This document shows positions 51,223 through 59,725 of a stretch of 64,000 bases of DNA, piece by piece. A model generated the notes under the pieces. That model did no database searches. It was not told where the DNA came from and worked only from the letters and a program-made list of their open reading frames with translations. Made by a program: the position numbers and the translations under genes. The DNA lies in the NCBI RefSeq assembly GCF_022234545.1, contig NZ_JAIEUI010000014.1:1-64000 (forward strand), read 5' to 3'. The stretch's first letter is position 1. Each line of letters opens with the position of its first letter. Source of the stretch: Paenibacillus piscarius. Lineage in GTDB: Bacteria; Bacillota; Bacilli; Paenibacillales; Paenibacillaceae.

Positions 51223-52125
51223 TCAGGCACCTTGCCGCACCAATTGTTCATTCCAATCCTTTATATCACCTGTAGGGTAAAATTCATGAACGGAGTAACC
51301 TACAACCTTTGTCTCAATAAAACCAGCTATAGCTTTTCTTGCGGGTTCATCATTGTCCAAAGCCATCCATATTTCTGTGACCTCTCTGTTCTCCTCCAAG
51401 AAAGCCTCTAAGGTTTCCATACCCAACCCACCTAATGCAATGATGTAATGTGATCTGGCTTTCGGATAGAGGTGCAGGAAGGACATAGCATCAATCGGCG
51501 CTTCAAAAACAATCACTTTGCTTGAGGAATTGACCGGACGTATGACCCAACCGAATTTCCCATCGCTACCTTCTGCCTTGCCTTTGTAAATCTTGTCTTT
51601 ATTGGTGCCTCGAATGATTGCTCCTCTTGCCTCACCGATCTTGTCGTAACAAGGAAATACACAATTCGCATGTTCATCCTGGTAGAGAAGCTTACGATCA
51701 ATCATCTCTCTTACAATTTTCATGGGGATTTTTCGATGCTTAGTCAGGTAGACAACGATTGCACCTATTGTAGCCTCGCTAGGCAGCTCAACCTTTTTTT
51801 CCTGTTTCGCCTTCACACGCCTTTGGCGGGTGACATATTGTTGATCAGCGTTAATTTCCGAACACTTGAGCAACGCTTCCATAGCATCGACAAAAGGCAT
51901 CCCCAATATCTTCATACAAAAGTCTATGGCACTACCTTGTTCACCCGTTGCATTCCAGTAATAAAAATTGTCTTTGATTATCAATCCACCATAGTTCGGC
52001 ACTCTATAGTTGTCATTACCTTCAGTTTGAAGTGTTATCCCTTGTCTTTCACATAATTCTACTAAATTTGACTGCCTTGCTCGTTTCTTCTGTTCCTTTG
52101 TATAAATTCTAATTTCTCCTCTCAT
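51223..52125 (-). CDS. Toprim-domain primase-like protein (DUF3991/Toprim type)
   Basis: Mobile-element primase-type protein of 300 aa. N-terminal zinc-finger-like/DUF3991 part (VELCERQGITLQTEGNDNYRVPNYGGLIIKDNFYYWNATGEQGSAIDF) is followed by a Toprim domain (VIVFEAPIDAMSFLHL with the catalytic Glu, and EIWMALDNDEPARKA with the DxD). Likely primes replication of the element. Downstream of the P-loop ATPase on the same strand, forming a replication module. Confidence 0.85.
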   Translation of the reverse strand: MRGEIRIYTKEQKKRARQSNLVELCERQGITLQTEGNDNYRVPNYGGLIIKDNFYYWNATGEQGSAIDFCMKILGMPFVDAMEALLKCSEINADQQYVTRQRRVKAKQEKKVELPSEATIGAIVVYLTKHRKIPMKIVREMIDRKLLYQDEHANCVFPCYDKIGEARGAIIRGTNKDKIYKGKAEGSDGKFGWVIRPVNSSSKVIVFEAPIDAMSFLHLYPKARSHYIIALGGLGMETLEAFLEENREVTEIWMALDNDEPARKAIAGFIETKVVGYSVHEFYPTGDIKDWNEQLVRQGA

Positions 52126-52212
52126 AATAGTTCAATATCAAAGTGGGGTGTTTTTTCCCTGTAATAGTAATCCAACACCTCACTTCTACACTACATCTGA
52201 TAAAAATCCATA

Positions 52213-54060
52213 TTATTCATTATATTCAATCTTTTTGTGTCCTGCGCTAGTTACTCTTATCGCTACTCCTACCTTTTCAAATACCTCAGTGATATTCCCT
52301 CTCTTAATCTCATCTTTCCAGTGACGCTTCAACCATTCCTTAAATTTATCTCCACCGATTGCGGTAGAGAAGACACTAACACCAAATGGACTTTTATTTA
52401 CTTTCAATTCAGCTTTACAATATTCAAGGCTTTTTACAGCCCATTTTTCACAATCAATAATAAATTTTTCTTGTCCTTTACTTTTAAGTTGAACCTTTGT
52501 CACATTACGATTTGGTAATCCAAAATGCTCTTGTAATCGTTCAACCCATCTTTTTTGATTGGTGTACAAGAAGATGTGAACTGGCGTAGCCTCATTTATA
52601 TTACGCAATGCACATCGATGAATGAGTTGTACAATATCTGCCATGAATACTTCCTCGTATAGCCTTTGAACCGCATCATCTTCAAACCAATTCGAAAAGT
52701 TTCCATCATTGATTCTAATGTTGGTTTCGGTTCCGAACAAAGCTATTGCATATTTCTTATAAGAAGACGGGTATCTTATAGGCAAGTTCAATAAAGCAAG
52801 CGAATCAAAGTCACTCAATACATTTTTGCCTACCGTATTAAAAATATTTAATGGCATTTCACCGTGAGATTCCGCAAAATCACGAATCGTCTTTGTCTCA
52901 AAGAGTGATATTTGATTCCCAGCAATGACCTTCATATCAATGTATCTTTGGACATCACGTTTAGCCATCAAAGGAAGAATCTCACCATACTTCGTACGTA
53001 GCTTAAACATGTCTTCAGCAATCAATTCTACAGTCTCAGGAGTTCTGCTTGAAGCCGATGTACTTACTGCTCTATGATGAAGATTGAGTCTACCCTTGTA
53101 ATTATGATAATTCTTAACCTCTTTCATAATGTAGCCGCTGTAGAAGCTAGGCATGAGATCACTCGTACCATCTAAAATAAGAACATTACCCATTGGTTTA
53201 TAGTCGATAGCCTCTGCACACATAATCTTAGTACCATACTTCGATCTGTCGAGTACTCCCACATTATCTTGTCGCAATAACTTCAGAAACCAATTGTACT
53301 TATCAACATGCTCCCGCTTTGCTGTATCCAATTTAAGCTTACTCAATATCTCATTCAGCCTAACTCCAGACTCTCCACCCTCAATATATCTAAATAAATT
53401 TTTCGTGATTTGCCCTCCGACCTCCATTTCTCTTGCAATAAGTTTGTTAATAAGAATTCTCCCGAATTGCACATCTTCTTCGTCCAAAGAACTAACTTCT
53501 CCCAAGTGGTCAAACCAATCAACAGCATTATCTTTACTTGAGATATCAAAGTCGACATCGTTCACGAAAACAGGTATCTCATCAATGATAATCAATCGTT
53601 CTCTAGCTCGTTGTCCTTCTTTAGCCTCATACATAATCTTAAAAGAATCACCGTGACCAAGGCGAAGATCACGTAGTCGCTGCTGAGTGATGCAGAGAAC
53701 TTGGTATTGATCAATCTCATCATAGACCTTAGTAAAGTTGTCCTCGTTCAAGTATTGAACCAGGAACGGTCTGTGATGTCCAAGTGCAAACTCATTAATC
53801 TCCTCGTAATAGCTATTCATGGTGTCCTTGTTGTTGAAAACGATGAGTAGCGGAATTGCAGCTCGCTTTAATGCTAATTCCTTTGTTAGTGCCTTTAATG
53901 CAGTCGTTTTTCCTTGTCCGGGCGCAGAATTGCATACCCAATGAACATCTTTTTGCTTGTTACATGTACTCACATAATTCTTGAGTACATCTAATGTGTC
54001 CTCGTAAGCCTGTGGATGCAGATTACTTTCAACATCATAAATCAAATTTCTAATACTCAT
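52213..54060 (-). CDS. P-loop ATPase/helicase-like protein of the element replication module
   Basis: Protein of 615 aa. Walker A APGQGKTT (~46-53) and Walker B RLIIIDEIP (Asp160-Glu161) indicate a superfamily 2-like or related NTPase; later motifs are unclear. Start 54060 is set by AGAGGAGAATG; the long upstream in-frame extension covers two terminator hairpins and is rejected. Followed 87 bp later by the Toprim protein. A replication or DNA-translocation role is inferred. Confidence 0.8.
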   Translation of the reverse strand: MSIRNLIYDVESNLHPQAYEDTLDVLKNYVSTCNKQKDVHWVCNSAPGQGKTTALKALTKELALKRAAIPLLIVFNNKDTMNSYYEEINEFALGHHRPFLVQYLNEDNFTKVYDEIDQYQVLCITQQRLRDLRLGHGDSFKIMYEAKEGQRARERLIIIDEIPVFVNDVDFDISSKDNAVDWFDHLGEVSSLDEEDVQFGRILINKLIAREMEVGGQITKNLFRYIEGGESGVRLNEILSKLKLDTAKREHVDKYNWFLKLLRQDNVGVLDRSKYGTKIMCAEAIDYKPMGNVLILDGTSDLMPSFYSGYIMKEVKNYHNYKGRLNLHHRAVSTSASSRTPETVELIAEDMFKLRTKYGEILPLMAKRDVQRYIDMKVIAGNQISLFETKTIRDFAESHGEMPLNIFNTVGKNVLSDFDSLALLNLPIRYPSSYKKYAIALFGTETNIRINDGNFSNWFEDDAVQRLYEEVFMADIVQLIHRCALRNINEATPVHIFLYTNQKRWVERLQEHFGLPNRNVTKVQLKSKGQEKFIIDCEKWAVKSLEYCKAELKVNKSPFGVSVFSTAIGGDKFKEWLKRHWKDEIKRGNITEVFEKVGVAIRVTSAGHKKIEYNE

Positions 54061-54102
54061 TTGCATTCTCCTCTGTATTTTGATATACAGGGAGATAAAA
54101 AA

Positions 54103-54279
54103 ATCCTTCCACAAATGGGAAGGATGAAACAAACCTATACCAGCTGAATATAGACGTTTATTTATCTCCCCTACAACAAATACAATTAACACGTCTGTTA
54201 AAGCATTTGCTATTTTATGAATTTGTGTATGTATGTAGTGGAGAAAATTAAAAACAAGGCTCAATTCCAGAGCCTTGTT
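54103..54279 (-). terminator. Two terminator hairpins upstream of the ATPase gene
   Basis: AACAAGGCTC / GAGCCTTGTT at 54253-54279 and ATCCTTCC / GGAAGGAT at 54103-54125, both followed on the minus strand by T-rich tracts (TTTTAATTTT; TTTTTTTAT). They separate the integrase side from the replication genes. The second lies in the leader of the ATPase gene and could act as an attenuator. Confidence 0.7.
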
Positions 54280-54412
54280 CGGTATGTCAACTAAAAGCTT
54301 CCGTTCAATTAATATACGAGTATTATAGCATTTCTTCTGTCATTTGTCAAGATAAACCTATTGACTTATGTGCGGAACTGTGATTCAAACACTTAAAATA
54401 GACATCGAAAGC

Positions 54413-54616
54413 CTAAAGATTCATTGGGTTTTCTCGCCCTCTTTCCTTCTCCATTTCCATTAGTATATCAATGAACTCAATCGTAGCTTCAACCACCTCT
54501 GGGTGCAACGCTTCATCCAGCAACACTTGCTCATCCTTAATCATTCTTATGATATGTTGACATGTCTTCCATTTCCATTCCTGATCGTCTAAGCCCAGTT
54601 TACCCCTCCACTCCAT
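54413..54616 (-). CDS. Small hypothetical protein (67 aa)
   Basis: Charged helical protein (MEWRGKLGLDDQEWKWKTCQ...VVEATIEFIDILMEMEKERG). Weak RBS GAGGCG. It lies between the integrase and the replication genes, the usual place for small excision or regulatory proteins, but it has no evident winged-helix or HTH pattern. Confidence 0.5.
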   Translation of the reverse strand: MEWRGKLGLDDQEWKWKTCQHIIRMIKDEQVLLDEALHPEVVEATIEFIDILMEMEKERGRENPMNL

Positions 54617-54733
54617 GTTATACGCCTCGATTCATTTAAATGCCCCTCTTACGCAACCAGATGCACCTATTAGAGCCTTTTGGTGTTCTCGGCACTAATT
54701 CTCTTATCTTTGCTGATCGGGCTTGTTATAGCC

Positions 54734-55774
54734 CTATACTCGCCCCTTTGACCCTACCAGCTTATTTATTGGTGAATGATCATCATGGCTCTTCCTGATA
54801 TCGCTAGTATCCATTTGAATGTAGCGCCGCACAGTACGAATATCCGACCAGCCACCCATCTTTTGAAGTGAAAACGGATCTGCACCCGATAACGTCATAT
54901 TTTTAGCCCAAGTATGTCTGTAAACATGAGCTGTCATCTTCTTCCCACTCACACCAGCCTTTTCACCATAGTATTTCAATCGTTTATTGAATTGATTTGC
55001 CCCCAAAGGTTGACCATAGCATGATAGGAAGACACGATCTGTGCTGAAGTGTTGTTTGTTTTCCGAAATCAATTGAAGCAGTAACTTAGAGGTGTAACTG
55101 GAGAAAGGGATTAAGCGTGGCTTTCTATTCTTGCTTACTTCCCCAACTATTGTGAAGAACCTTGCCTGGAAATCAATATCTCCCGCCCTTAAACTCAATA
55201 ATTCCTGAATCCGTAATCCAGAATCAAGCATAGTCACCATTCCAACATAATCCCTGAACCCTACGAAATCACGCTGGTTAGGTTGATTCAATATGTCTTT
55301 AATCTCATCATCAGTAAGACAGTTTGTTAAATCAATGTCCTGACGAAGCAAGTTCACGGATTCAAAGGGGTTGATTTCAATAAGCTTGTCTCTACGAAGT
55401 TGGTTGAATATTGCCTTTAATGTTCTTAGACGAATGTTGACGGTTGTATCCGCTAAGCCAATTGTTTGTTTTTCGGAATTGATATACTTATGTTTTGCGT
55501 ACCGCTTGGCATCATATCTCATATAGTTGATATGGTCACGGATAATGGTGGGTGTAAGTTCATCAATAAATTGCATTTCGGGATAATTCTCAGTTAACCA
55601 TGTAAAAAAATAACCAAAGTGCTTATTGTAATCTTTTAAGGTTCGATCTCTAAGCCCTTCTGCCCGTTTGGCATTAACCGCAAATTCAAGTCCTTGAATG
55701 AAACTGATTCTTGGAAATTCATCTTGGTCTGGTCGTCTTCCAATGGGCGCTCTCCTTTGTTTCTTGGTCAACAT
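54734..55774 (-). CDS. int: Tyrosine recombinase/integrase
   Basis: Site-specific integrase of 346 aa. N-terminal SAM-like core-binding domain (~25-125) and catalytic domain with Arg188 (LDSGLRIQELL), a Lys region near 215-218, His283 and Arg286 (HVYRHTWA), Trp309 and nucleophile Tyr318 (RRYIQ). ATG 55774 follows AGGAGG. It sits 210 bp from the intact yutM copy, at the att site it presumably recognises. Confidence 0.94.
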   Translation of the reverse strand: MLTKKQRRAPIGRRPDQDEFPRISFIQGLEFAVNAKRAEGLRDRTLKDYNKHFGYFFTWLTENYPEMQFIDELTPTIIRDHINYMRYDAKRYAKHKYINSEKQTIGLADTTVNIRLRTLKAIFNQLRRDKLIEINPFESVNLLRQDIDLTNCLTDDEIKDILNQPNQRDFVGFRDYVGMVTMLDSGLRIQELLSLRAGDIDFQARFFTIVGEVSKNRKPRLIPFSSYTSKLLLQLISENKQHFSTDRVFLSCYGQPLGANQFNKRLKYYGEKAGVSGKKMTAHVYRHTWAKNMTLSGADPFSLQKMGGWSDIRTVRRYIQMDTSDIRKSHDDHSPINKLVGSKGRV

Positions 55775-55830
55775 AAAAAAACCTCCTAATAAGTACAGTT
55801 TGCACCATACACAATTAAGAGGTCTCGGAA

Positions 55831-55888
55831 ACCGCAATCCTCGCAACATCATTTTAGGGTTGTTACCACACAAAATGATGATTGCGGT
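55831..55888. repeat. Inverted repeat beside the right attachment site
   Basis: ACCGCAATC (55831-55839) plus ATCATTTT (55848-55855) pair with AAAATGAT plus GATTGCGGT (55872-55888). The loop contains TAGGGTTGTTA, also found at 39424-39434 beyond the left end. Possible integrase arm-type or excisionase site, or integrase leader hairpin. Confidence 0.5.
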
Positions 55889-55983
55889 CTGCTTATTTTC
55901 GATTACAATCCACAATCTACGCTTACTTTATCACAATCCAATTCATACCCAAAACCTAATAACAGCTATTCCCCTATCCTCTT

Positions 55984-56090
55984 ACTCAGCAAGGCTCCGC
56001 CGCCGGATTCCCCGCCTCTTCCTTCGTACGGAAGGAAGAACCACACCCACACGTAACGGTCGCGTTCGGATTATGAATGGTGAACCCGCC
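55984..56090. repeat. attR: yutM 3' end at the right junction
   Basis: Direct copy of 39487-39593 (89 bp identical, then two mismatches). Here it forms the functional 3' end of yutM, including the stop codon, so integration regenerates the gene. Confidence 0.9.
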
Positions 56091-56345
56091 GGTCATGCCG
56101 GACTCCTCGAAGTCGATCTCGAGGCCGTTGAGGTAACGGATATCGTCTTTGCTGACGACCACCTTCAGACCTTGAACATCCATATACACATCCTGGTCGG
56201 TCTCGTTATCATCGAAGCCCATGGCGTAGGAGAAGCCGCTGCATCCGCCAGCCGTAACGCCAAGACGGAGGAACATATCGGGTACTTCCTGTTCAGCAAG
56301 CATCGTGCGCAATTGGCCTGCTGCTGTTTCGCTTATAGTAATCAT
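55986..56345 (-). CDS. yutM: IscA/HesB-type iron-sulfur cluster carrier (YutM-like)
   Basis: A-type Fe-S carrier of 119 aa. Cys ligands occur in TAGGCSGFSYAMG and the C-terminal [22 protein letters not shown] precedes the ATG. The element has integrated at the 3' end without destroying the frame. Near the NifU-like yutI gene, matching the Bacillus yut region. Confidence 0.93.
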   Translation of the reverse strand: MITISETAAGQLRTMLAEQEVPDMFLRLGVTAGGCSGFSYAMGFDDNETDQDVYMDVQGLKVVVSKDDIRYLNGLEIDFEESGMTGGFTIHNPNATVTCGCGSSFRTKEEAGNPAAEPC

Positions 56346-56506
56346 CAGAATGACCTCCTAAAGAGTCAAATAAAGATTGAAAGAATATGATGAAAATCAT
56401 TTGCCGGCATTTCTAAATTCAGTATACTCCACTATTCTTCAGCCCTCAAGTGTCCCCGCGGCGGCAAACAGGCAATATTCACCGCCGGAACTGCGGTTTG
56501 AGGCGG

Positions 56507-56535
56507 TTGCTCCCCCTACGGCAGAGGTTTATAAT
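56507..56535 (+). promoter_or_regulatory. Putative SigA promoter of mqnE
   Basis: TTGCTC (56507-56512), 17-nt spacer, TATAAT (56530-56535), giving a leader of ~140 nt. An ATGAT-GAAA-ATCAT palindrome lies further up at 56388-56401; its role is unknown. Confidence 0.5.
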
Positions 56536-56685
56536 AGGAAAAGCGATGTAAACAAGTTTTGAAAATTCGGAAATTTGTCACGGGGTTACAGCAGACCTCT
56601 ATTTGGACTGCCGGTGAGCCTGGTTCATTTTAAGCACACGATTATAGCGAAGCAGCTGCCTCGCCAACCTTCAGGAGGAAATCAT

Positions 56686-57792
56686 ATGTCTACTCTTATA
56701 ACACCCCACACAGATGCCCGGATGGCGAACATTATTGAGAAGGTCCGCGGCGGAGAACGATTGAATTTGGAAGACGGCGTTTATTTATATGAGAGCAACG
56801 ATTTATTGACCATCGGCCAGCTTGCCAATGAGGTTAATCAACGGAAGAATGGAAATAAAGTGTATTTCATCGAGAACATGAGCCTCTATTTCACCAATGT
56901 CTGCGAATCACGCTGCGCCTTCTGCAATTTCCGCAAGGATCAGGGCGAGGAAGGCTCGTACACCCTGTCCGGTCCGGAAATGGTGCAATATGTCGAGCAG
57001 CATATTCACCCCGGGGTACGCGAATTCCATATTGTCGGCGGGCATAATGATAATGTGCCCTTCCAATACTATGTTGATTCACTCCAAGCCTTGAACGACG
57101 CCTTCCCGGAAGTCACACTTAAGGCATACACTGCAGCAGAGATCGACTTCTTCACCCGCATCAGCGGACTCAGCATCCGCGAGGTGCTGGAGCAGCTGCG
57201 CGCAGCCGGCCTGAAGACCTTAACCGGAGGCGGGGCAGAGATTCTGTCCGACCAGTACCGCAAAAAAATGCGCGTAGACAAAGCAAACGTCGAGGAATAC
57301 CTCAATGTGCACCGGACCGCGCACCAGCTCGGCATGAAGACGCATACGACCATGTTATACGGCTCCATCGAGTCCCGTGAGGACCGCATCCGCCATATGA
57401 TGCAGATCCGGGATCTGCAGGACGAGACCGGCGGCTTCATGGTCTTCATTCCGCTGTCGATGCAGCCTAAGAACAAGAATGCCGGCATTATGCGCCGCAA
57501 TTCCGCCAATGAGGACCTGAAGACCATTGCCGTCAGCCGCCTGATGCTGGACAATTTCGATCATATCAAGGCTTACTTCATTAATATCGGGCCTCAGCTG
57601 ACCCAGGTTGCCCTGAACTTCGGCGCTTCCGATGTGCACGGCACGATTCTGAAGGAACGGATCAGCCACGCAGCCGGAGCGTTGACACCGGAAGGCCTGA
57701 CCCGGGAAGAGCTGATCTGGCTGGTGAAGGGCGCCGGACGGATTCCGGTGGAACGCGATACCTTCTATAACGAGATCAAAGTATACGAATAA
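56686..57792 (+). CDS. mqnE: Aminofutalosine synthase MqnE (radical SAM)
   Basis: Radical SAM enzyme of the futalosine menaquinone pathway, joining 3-(1-carboxyvinyloxy)benzoate with the SAM-derived adenosyl radical. The 368-aa protein has the cluster motif CESRCAFC (CxxxCxxC), preceded by ENMSLYFTNV, and HIVGGHNDNVPFQYY, TGGGAEILSDQYRKKM and HTTMLYGSIESREDRI. ATG 56686 follows CAGGAGGAAA; the longer frame is rejected. Other mqn genes are not in the window, except possibly the UbiD-like gene at the right edge. Confidence 0.88.
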   Translation: MSTLITPHTDARMANIIEKVRGGERLNLEDGVYLYESNDLLTIGQLANEVNQRKNGNKVYFIENMSLYFTNVCESRCAFCNFRKDQGEEGSYTLSGPEMVQYVEQHIHPGVREFHIVGGHNDNVPFQYYVDSLQALNDAFPEVTLKAYTAAEIDFFTRISGLSIREVLEQLRAAGLKTLTGGGAEILSDQYRKKMRVDKANVEEYLNVHRTAHQLGMKTHTTMLYGSIESREDRIRHMMQIRDLQDETGGFMVFIPLSMQPKNKNAGIMRRNSANEDLKTIAVSRLMLDNFDHIKAYFINIGPQLTQVALNFGASDVHGTILKERISHAAGALTPEGLTREELIWLVKGAGRIPVERDTFYNEIKVYE

Positions 57793-57871
57793 TCCGGCCA
57801 CAGGCCGAACTTGCAGAACTGCCTTACCCGTAAAAGTTCTTGTATCTTACCCGAAAGGAAGATCAGTTCGC

Positions 57872-58933
57872 ATGAGAACCTTACTTGTCCTGGGCGGCGG
57901 CTACGGCGGTCTTGCCCTCATTCAGCAATTGCTTAATCATCACCTCCCCTCTGATGTGGAGATCATCCTGGTGGACCGGATGCCGTATCAGGGAATCAAG
58001 ACAGAATATTATGCACTCGCCGCAGGCACAGTAACGGATTATCATTTGCGGATTCAATTCCCGGTTCATCCCCGCCTAACCGTGCGCTATGGACAGGTCA
58101 GCAGGATTGATCTGGAGAGCCGGACGGTAATGCTCGATTCCGGCGAGCCGATCGCCTATGAGCTGCTGGCAATCGCCCTCGGCTGCACGGATAATTTCCA
58201 CAATATCCCGGGCGCGGAGCAATATGCCTGCAGCATCCAGAGCTTCTCTGGAACCCGCGAGACTTACCGCAGACTGAACGATGTGAAGCCATACGGCACA
58301 GTGAATGTGGTCGGCGGAGGCTTAAGCGGAGTAGAGATTGCCTCGGAGCTGCGGGAGAGCCGGCCGGATCTGAATATCTCCATACTGGACCGGGGAGACC
58401 GCATTCTCTCCTCCTTCCCGGCCAAGCTGTCCGGCTATGTGGAGGAATGGTTCAGCGAGCATCAGGTGGAGACGATCCGGCAGGTATCGGTCTCCCATGT
58501 AGAGAAGGATGCGGTCTTCAATGGCACACAGGCGATTCCGGCGGATGTCACCGTATGGACGGCCGGAATACAGCCGGTTCAGGTGGTTCAGGATCTGGAG
58601 CTGCCGAAGGACCGCGGGGGACGGATCATTGTCGGGGAGTATTATAATGTAGCTGAGTACCCTGAGGTGTATGTGATCGGGGATTGCGCCAGCCTGCCCT
58701 TCGCCCCCAGCGCACAGGCAGCAGGGGCTCAAGGGGAGCAGGTAGGCCAGGTGATTCAGGCGCTCTGGAGAGGCGAGACCCCGAAGCTGCATAAGATCAA
58801 GCTGAAGGGAACCTTGGGTTCACTGGGCAAGAATGCCGGCTTCGGCCTGATGGGCCGCCGCTCGGTCATGGGCCGGGTGCCGCGCCTGCTGAAGAGTGGT
58901 GTCCTCTGGATGTCCAAACGCCATTTCGGTTAG
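57872..58933 (+). CDS. NDH-2-like FAD-dependent oxidoreductase (YutJ-type)
   Basis: Protein of 353 aa of the NADH dehydrogenase type II-like family. FAD motif LVLGGGYGGLALIQQL, NAD-binding VVGGGLSGVEIASEL, and C-terminal VYVIGDCASLPF. The membrane anchor is less pronounced than in the 397-aa NDH-2 of this window (ends RVPRLLKSGVLWMSKRHFG). In Bacillus yutJ neighbours yuzB and yutI as here. It may accept NAD(P)H; the electron acceptor is not evident. Confidence 0.87.
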   Translation: MRTLLVLGGGYGGLALIQQLLNHHLPSDVEIILVDRMPYQGIKTEYYALAAGTVTDYHLRIQFPVHPRLTVRYGQVSRIDLESRTVMLDSGEPIAYELLAIALGCTDNFHNIPGAEQYACSIQSFSGTRETYRRLNDVKPYGTVNVVGGGLSGVEIASELRESRPDLNISILDRGDRILSSFPAKLSGYVEEWFSEHQVETIRQVSVSHVEKDAVFNGTQAIPADVTVWTAGIQPVQVVQDLELPKDRGGRIIVGEYYNVAEYPEVYVIGDCASLPFAPSAQAAGAQGEQVGQVIQALWRGETPKLHKIKLKGTLGSLGKNAGFGLMGRRSVMGRVPRLLKSGVLWMSKRHFG

Positions 58934-58941
58934 ACTAGCCC

Positions 58942-58975
58942 TTAGGCCGGACTGTGCCGGGGCGGTCCGGCCTAA
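58942..58975. terminator. Bidirectional terminator between yutJ-like gene and yuzB
   Basis: Perfect 11-bp stem TTAGGCCGGAC / GTCCGGCCTAA overlapping the yuzB stop codon. Confidence 0.75.
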
Positions 58976-59226
58976 TCAATATCCAGGCTGTCCCAGGCGG
59001 AGGCAGTCTGAATGAAGGCTTCAATAGCCTTCTCCAGCTCTTCAGGGGAATCGGCTTCAATGATCTCGCCGTCTACCATGGCGAAGGGCTGTAGATAACA
59101 TTGGCCGCAGTTGTTCAGACAGCCGTATTCGACGACATCGTATTCCGGGTTCTGTTCCAGCTTAAGTTTTAGCGGTTCCGTGCCATGTCCGATGTTACTG
59201 GCACAGAATTCAATGATTGGTCGCAT
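58972..59226 (-). CDS. yuzB: YuzB-family protein (DUF1450)
   Basis: Small protein of 84 aa with four Cys: FCASN near the start and CLNNCGQC in the middle, a possible Fe-S or zinc site of thioredoxin-like ferredoxin type. Matches Bacillus YuzB. Divergent from yutI across an 82-bp promoter region. Function unknown, but Fe-S neighbours suggest a link. Confidence 0.88.
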   Translation of the reverse strand: MRPIIEFCASNIGHGTEPLKLKLEQNPEYDVVEYGCLNNCGQCYLQPFAMVDGEIIEADSPEELEKAIEAFIQTASAWDSLDID

Positions 59227-59308
59227 GATGATCTCCCTATTCTGTCCTAACCATTTTATTTTTTAACTTTTTGTACTATAATAAACATACGAAAGGAGTG
59301 ATTGAGAA

Positions 59309-59557
59309 ATGAGTGAGAATGTACAAAGCGCAACCATGTACGATGAAGTACTGGAAGTACTCGATAAACTTCGTCCGTTCCTGCAGCGCGATGGCGGTGA
59401 CGTGGAATTGATTGATGTCGAAGACGGCATCGTTAAGCTGAAGCTTATGGGTGCTTGCGGCAGCTGCCCAAGCTCCACGATCACGCTTAAGGCCGGGATC
59501 GAACGCGCCCTGATTGAAGAAGTGGAAGGCGTAGAAGAAGTTATCCAAGTATTCTAA
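59309..59557 (+). CDS. yutI: NifU-like Fe-S scaffold protein (YutI)
   Basis: Nfu-type domain protein of 82 aa that carries a 4Fe-4S cluster at a dimer interface through the CxxC of [36 protein letters not shown] is the conserved N-terminal segment. RBS GAAAGGAG and a TATAAT (59277-59282) lie upstream. Ends with a strong terminator. Confidence 0.93.
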   Translation: MSENVQSATMYDEVLEVLDKLRPFLQRDGGDVELIDVEDGIVKLKLMGACGSCPSSTITLKAGIERALIEEVEGVEEVIQVF

Positions 59558-59573
59558 TCCCGTTTCATAAACC

Positions 59574-59608
59574 ATCCCGGCCTCCGCGAAGAGGCCGGGA
59601 TTTTTTTT
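59574..59608 (+). terminator. yutI terminator
   Basis: ATCCCGGCCTC / GAGGCCGGGAT stem followed by eight T. Confidence 0.9.
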
Positions 59609-59725
59609 ATTATAGAGGATTTCACAGACCGGGGCAACCGGCAAGAAGACCAGAGGGTTTCCGGCAGACTTGCTGCTGCCGGAATCATCCTCTGGTCTTC
59701 TTCTGTGCTTACAGGTTATTGAAGC

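Larger units (their letters stand above)
39487..56090. mobile_element. Integrative element (~16.5 kb) inserted in the 3' end of yutM
   Basis: Bounded by the 107-bp duplicated yutM tail (39487-39593 and 55984-56090). The tyrosine integrase is next to the right end and reads away from it. Content is AT-rich and accessory: integrase, Toprim primase, P-loop ATPase, Rha and BRO phage regulators, serine recombinase, XRE regulators, PemK-like toxin, a graspetide-type operon and unknown genes. No terminase, capsid, relaxase or type IV secretion gene was recognised, so it may be a phage-satellite or integrated plasmid-like island. Confidence 0.88.

Noticed and set aside
39487-56090. Complete prophage or conjugative element
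   Set aside because: No terminase, portal, capsid, tail, lysis, relaxase or type IV secretion genes could be recognised.
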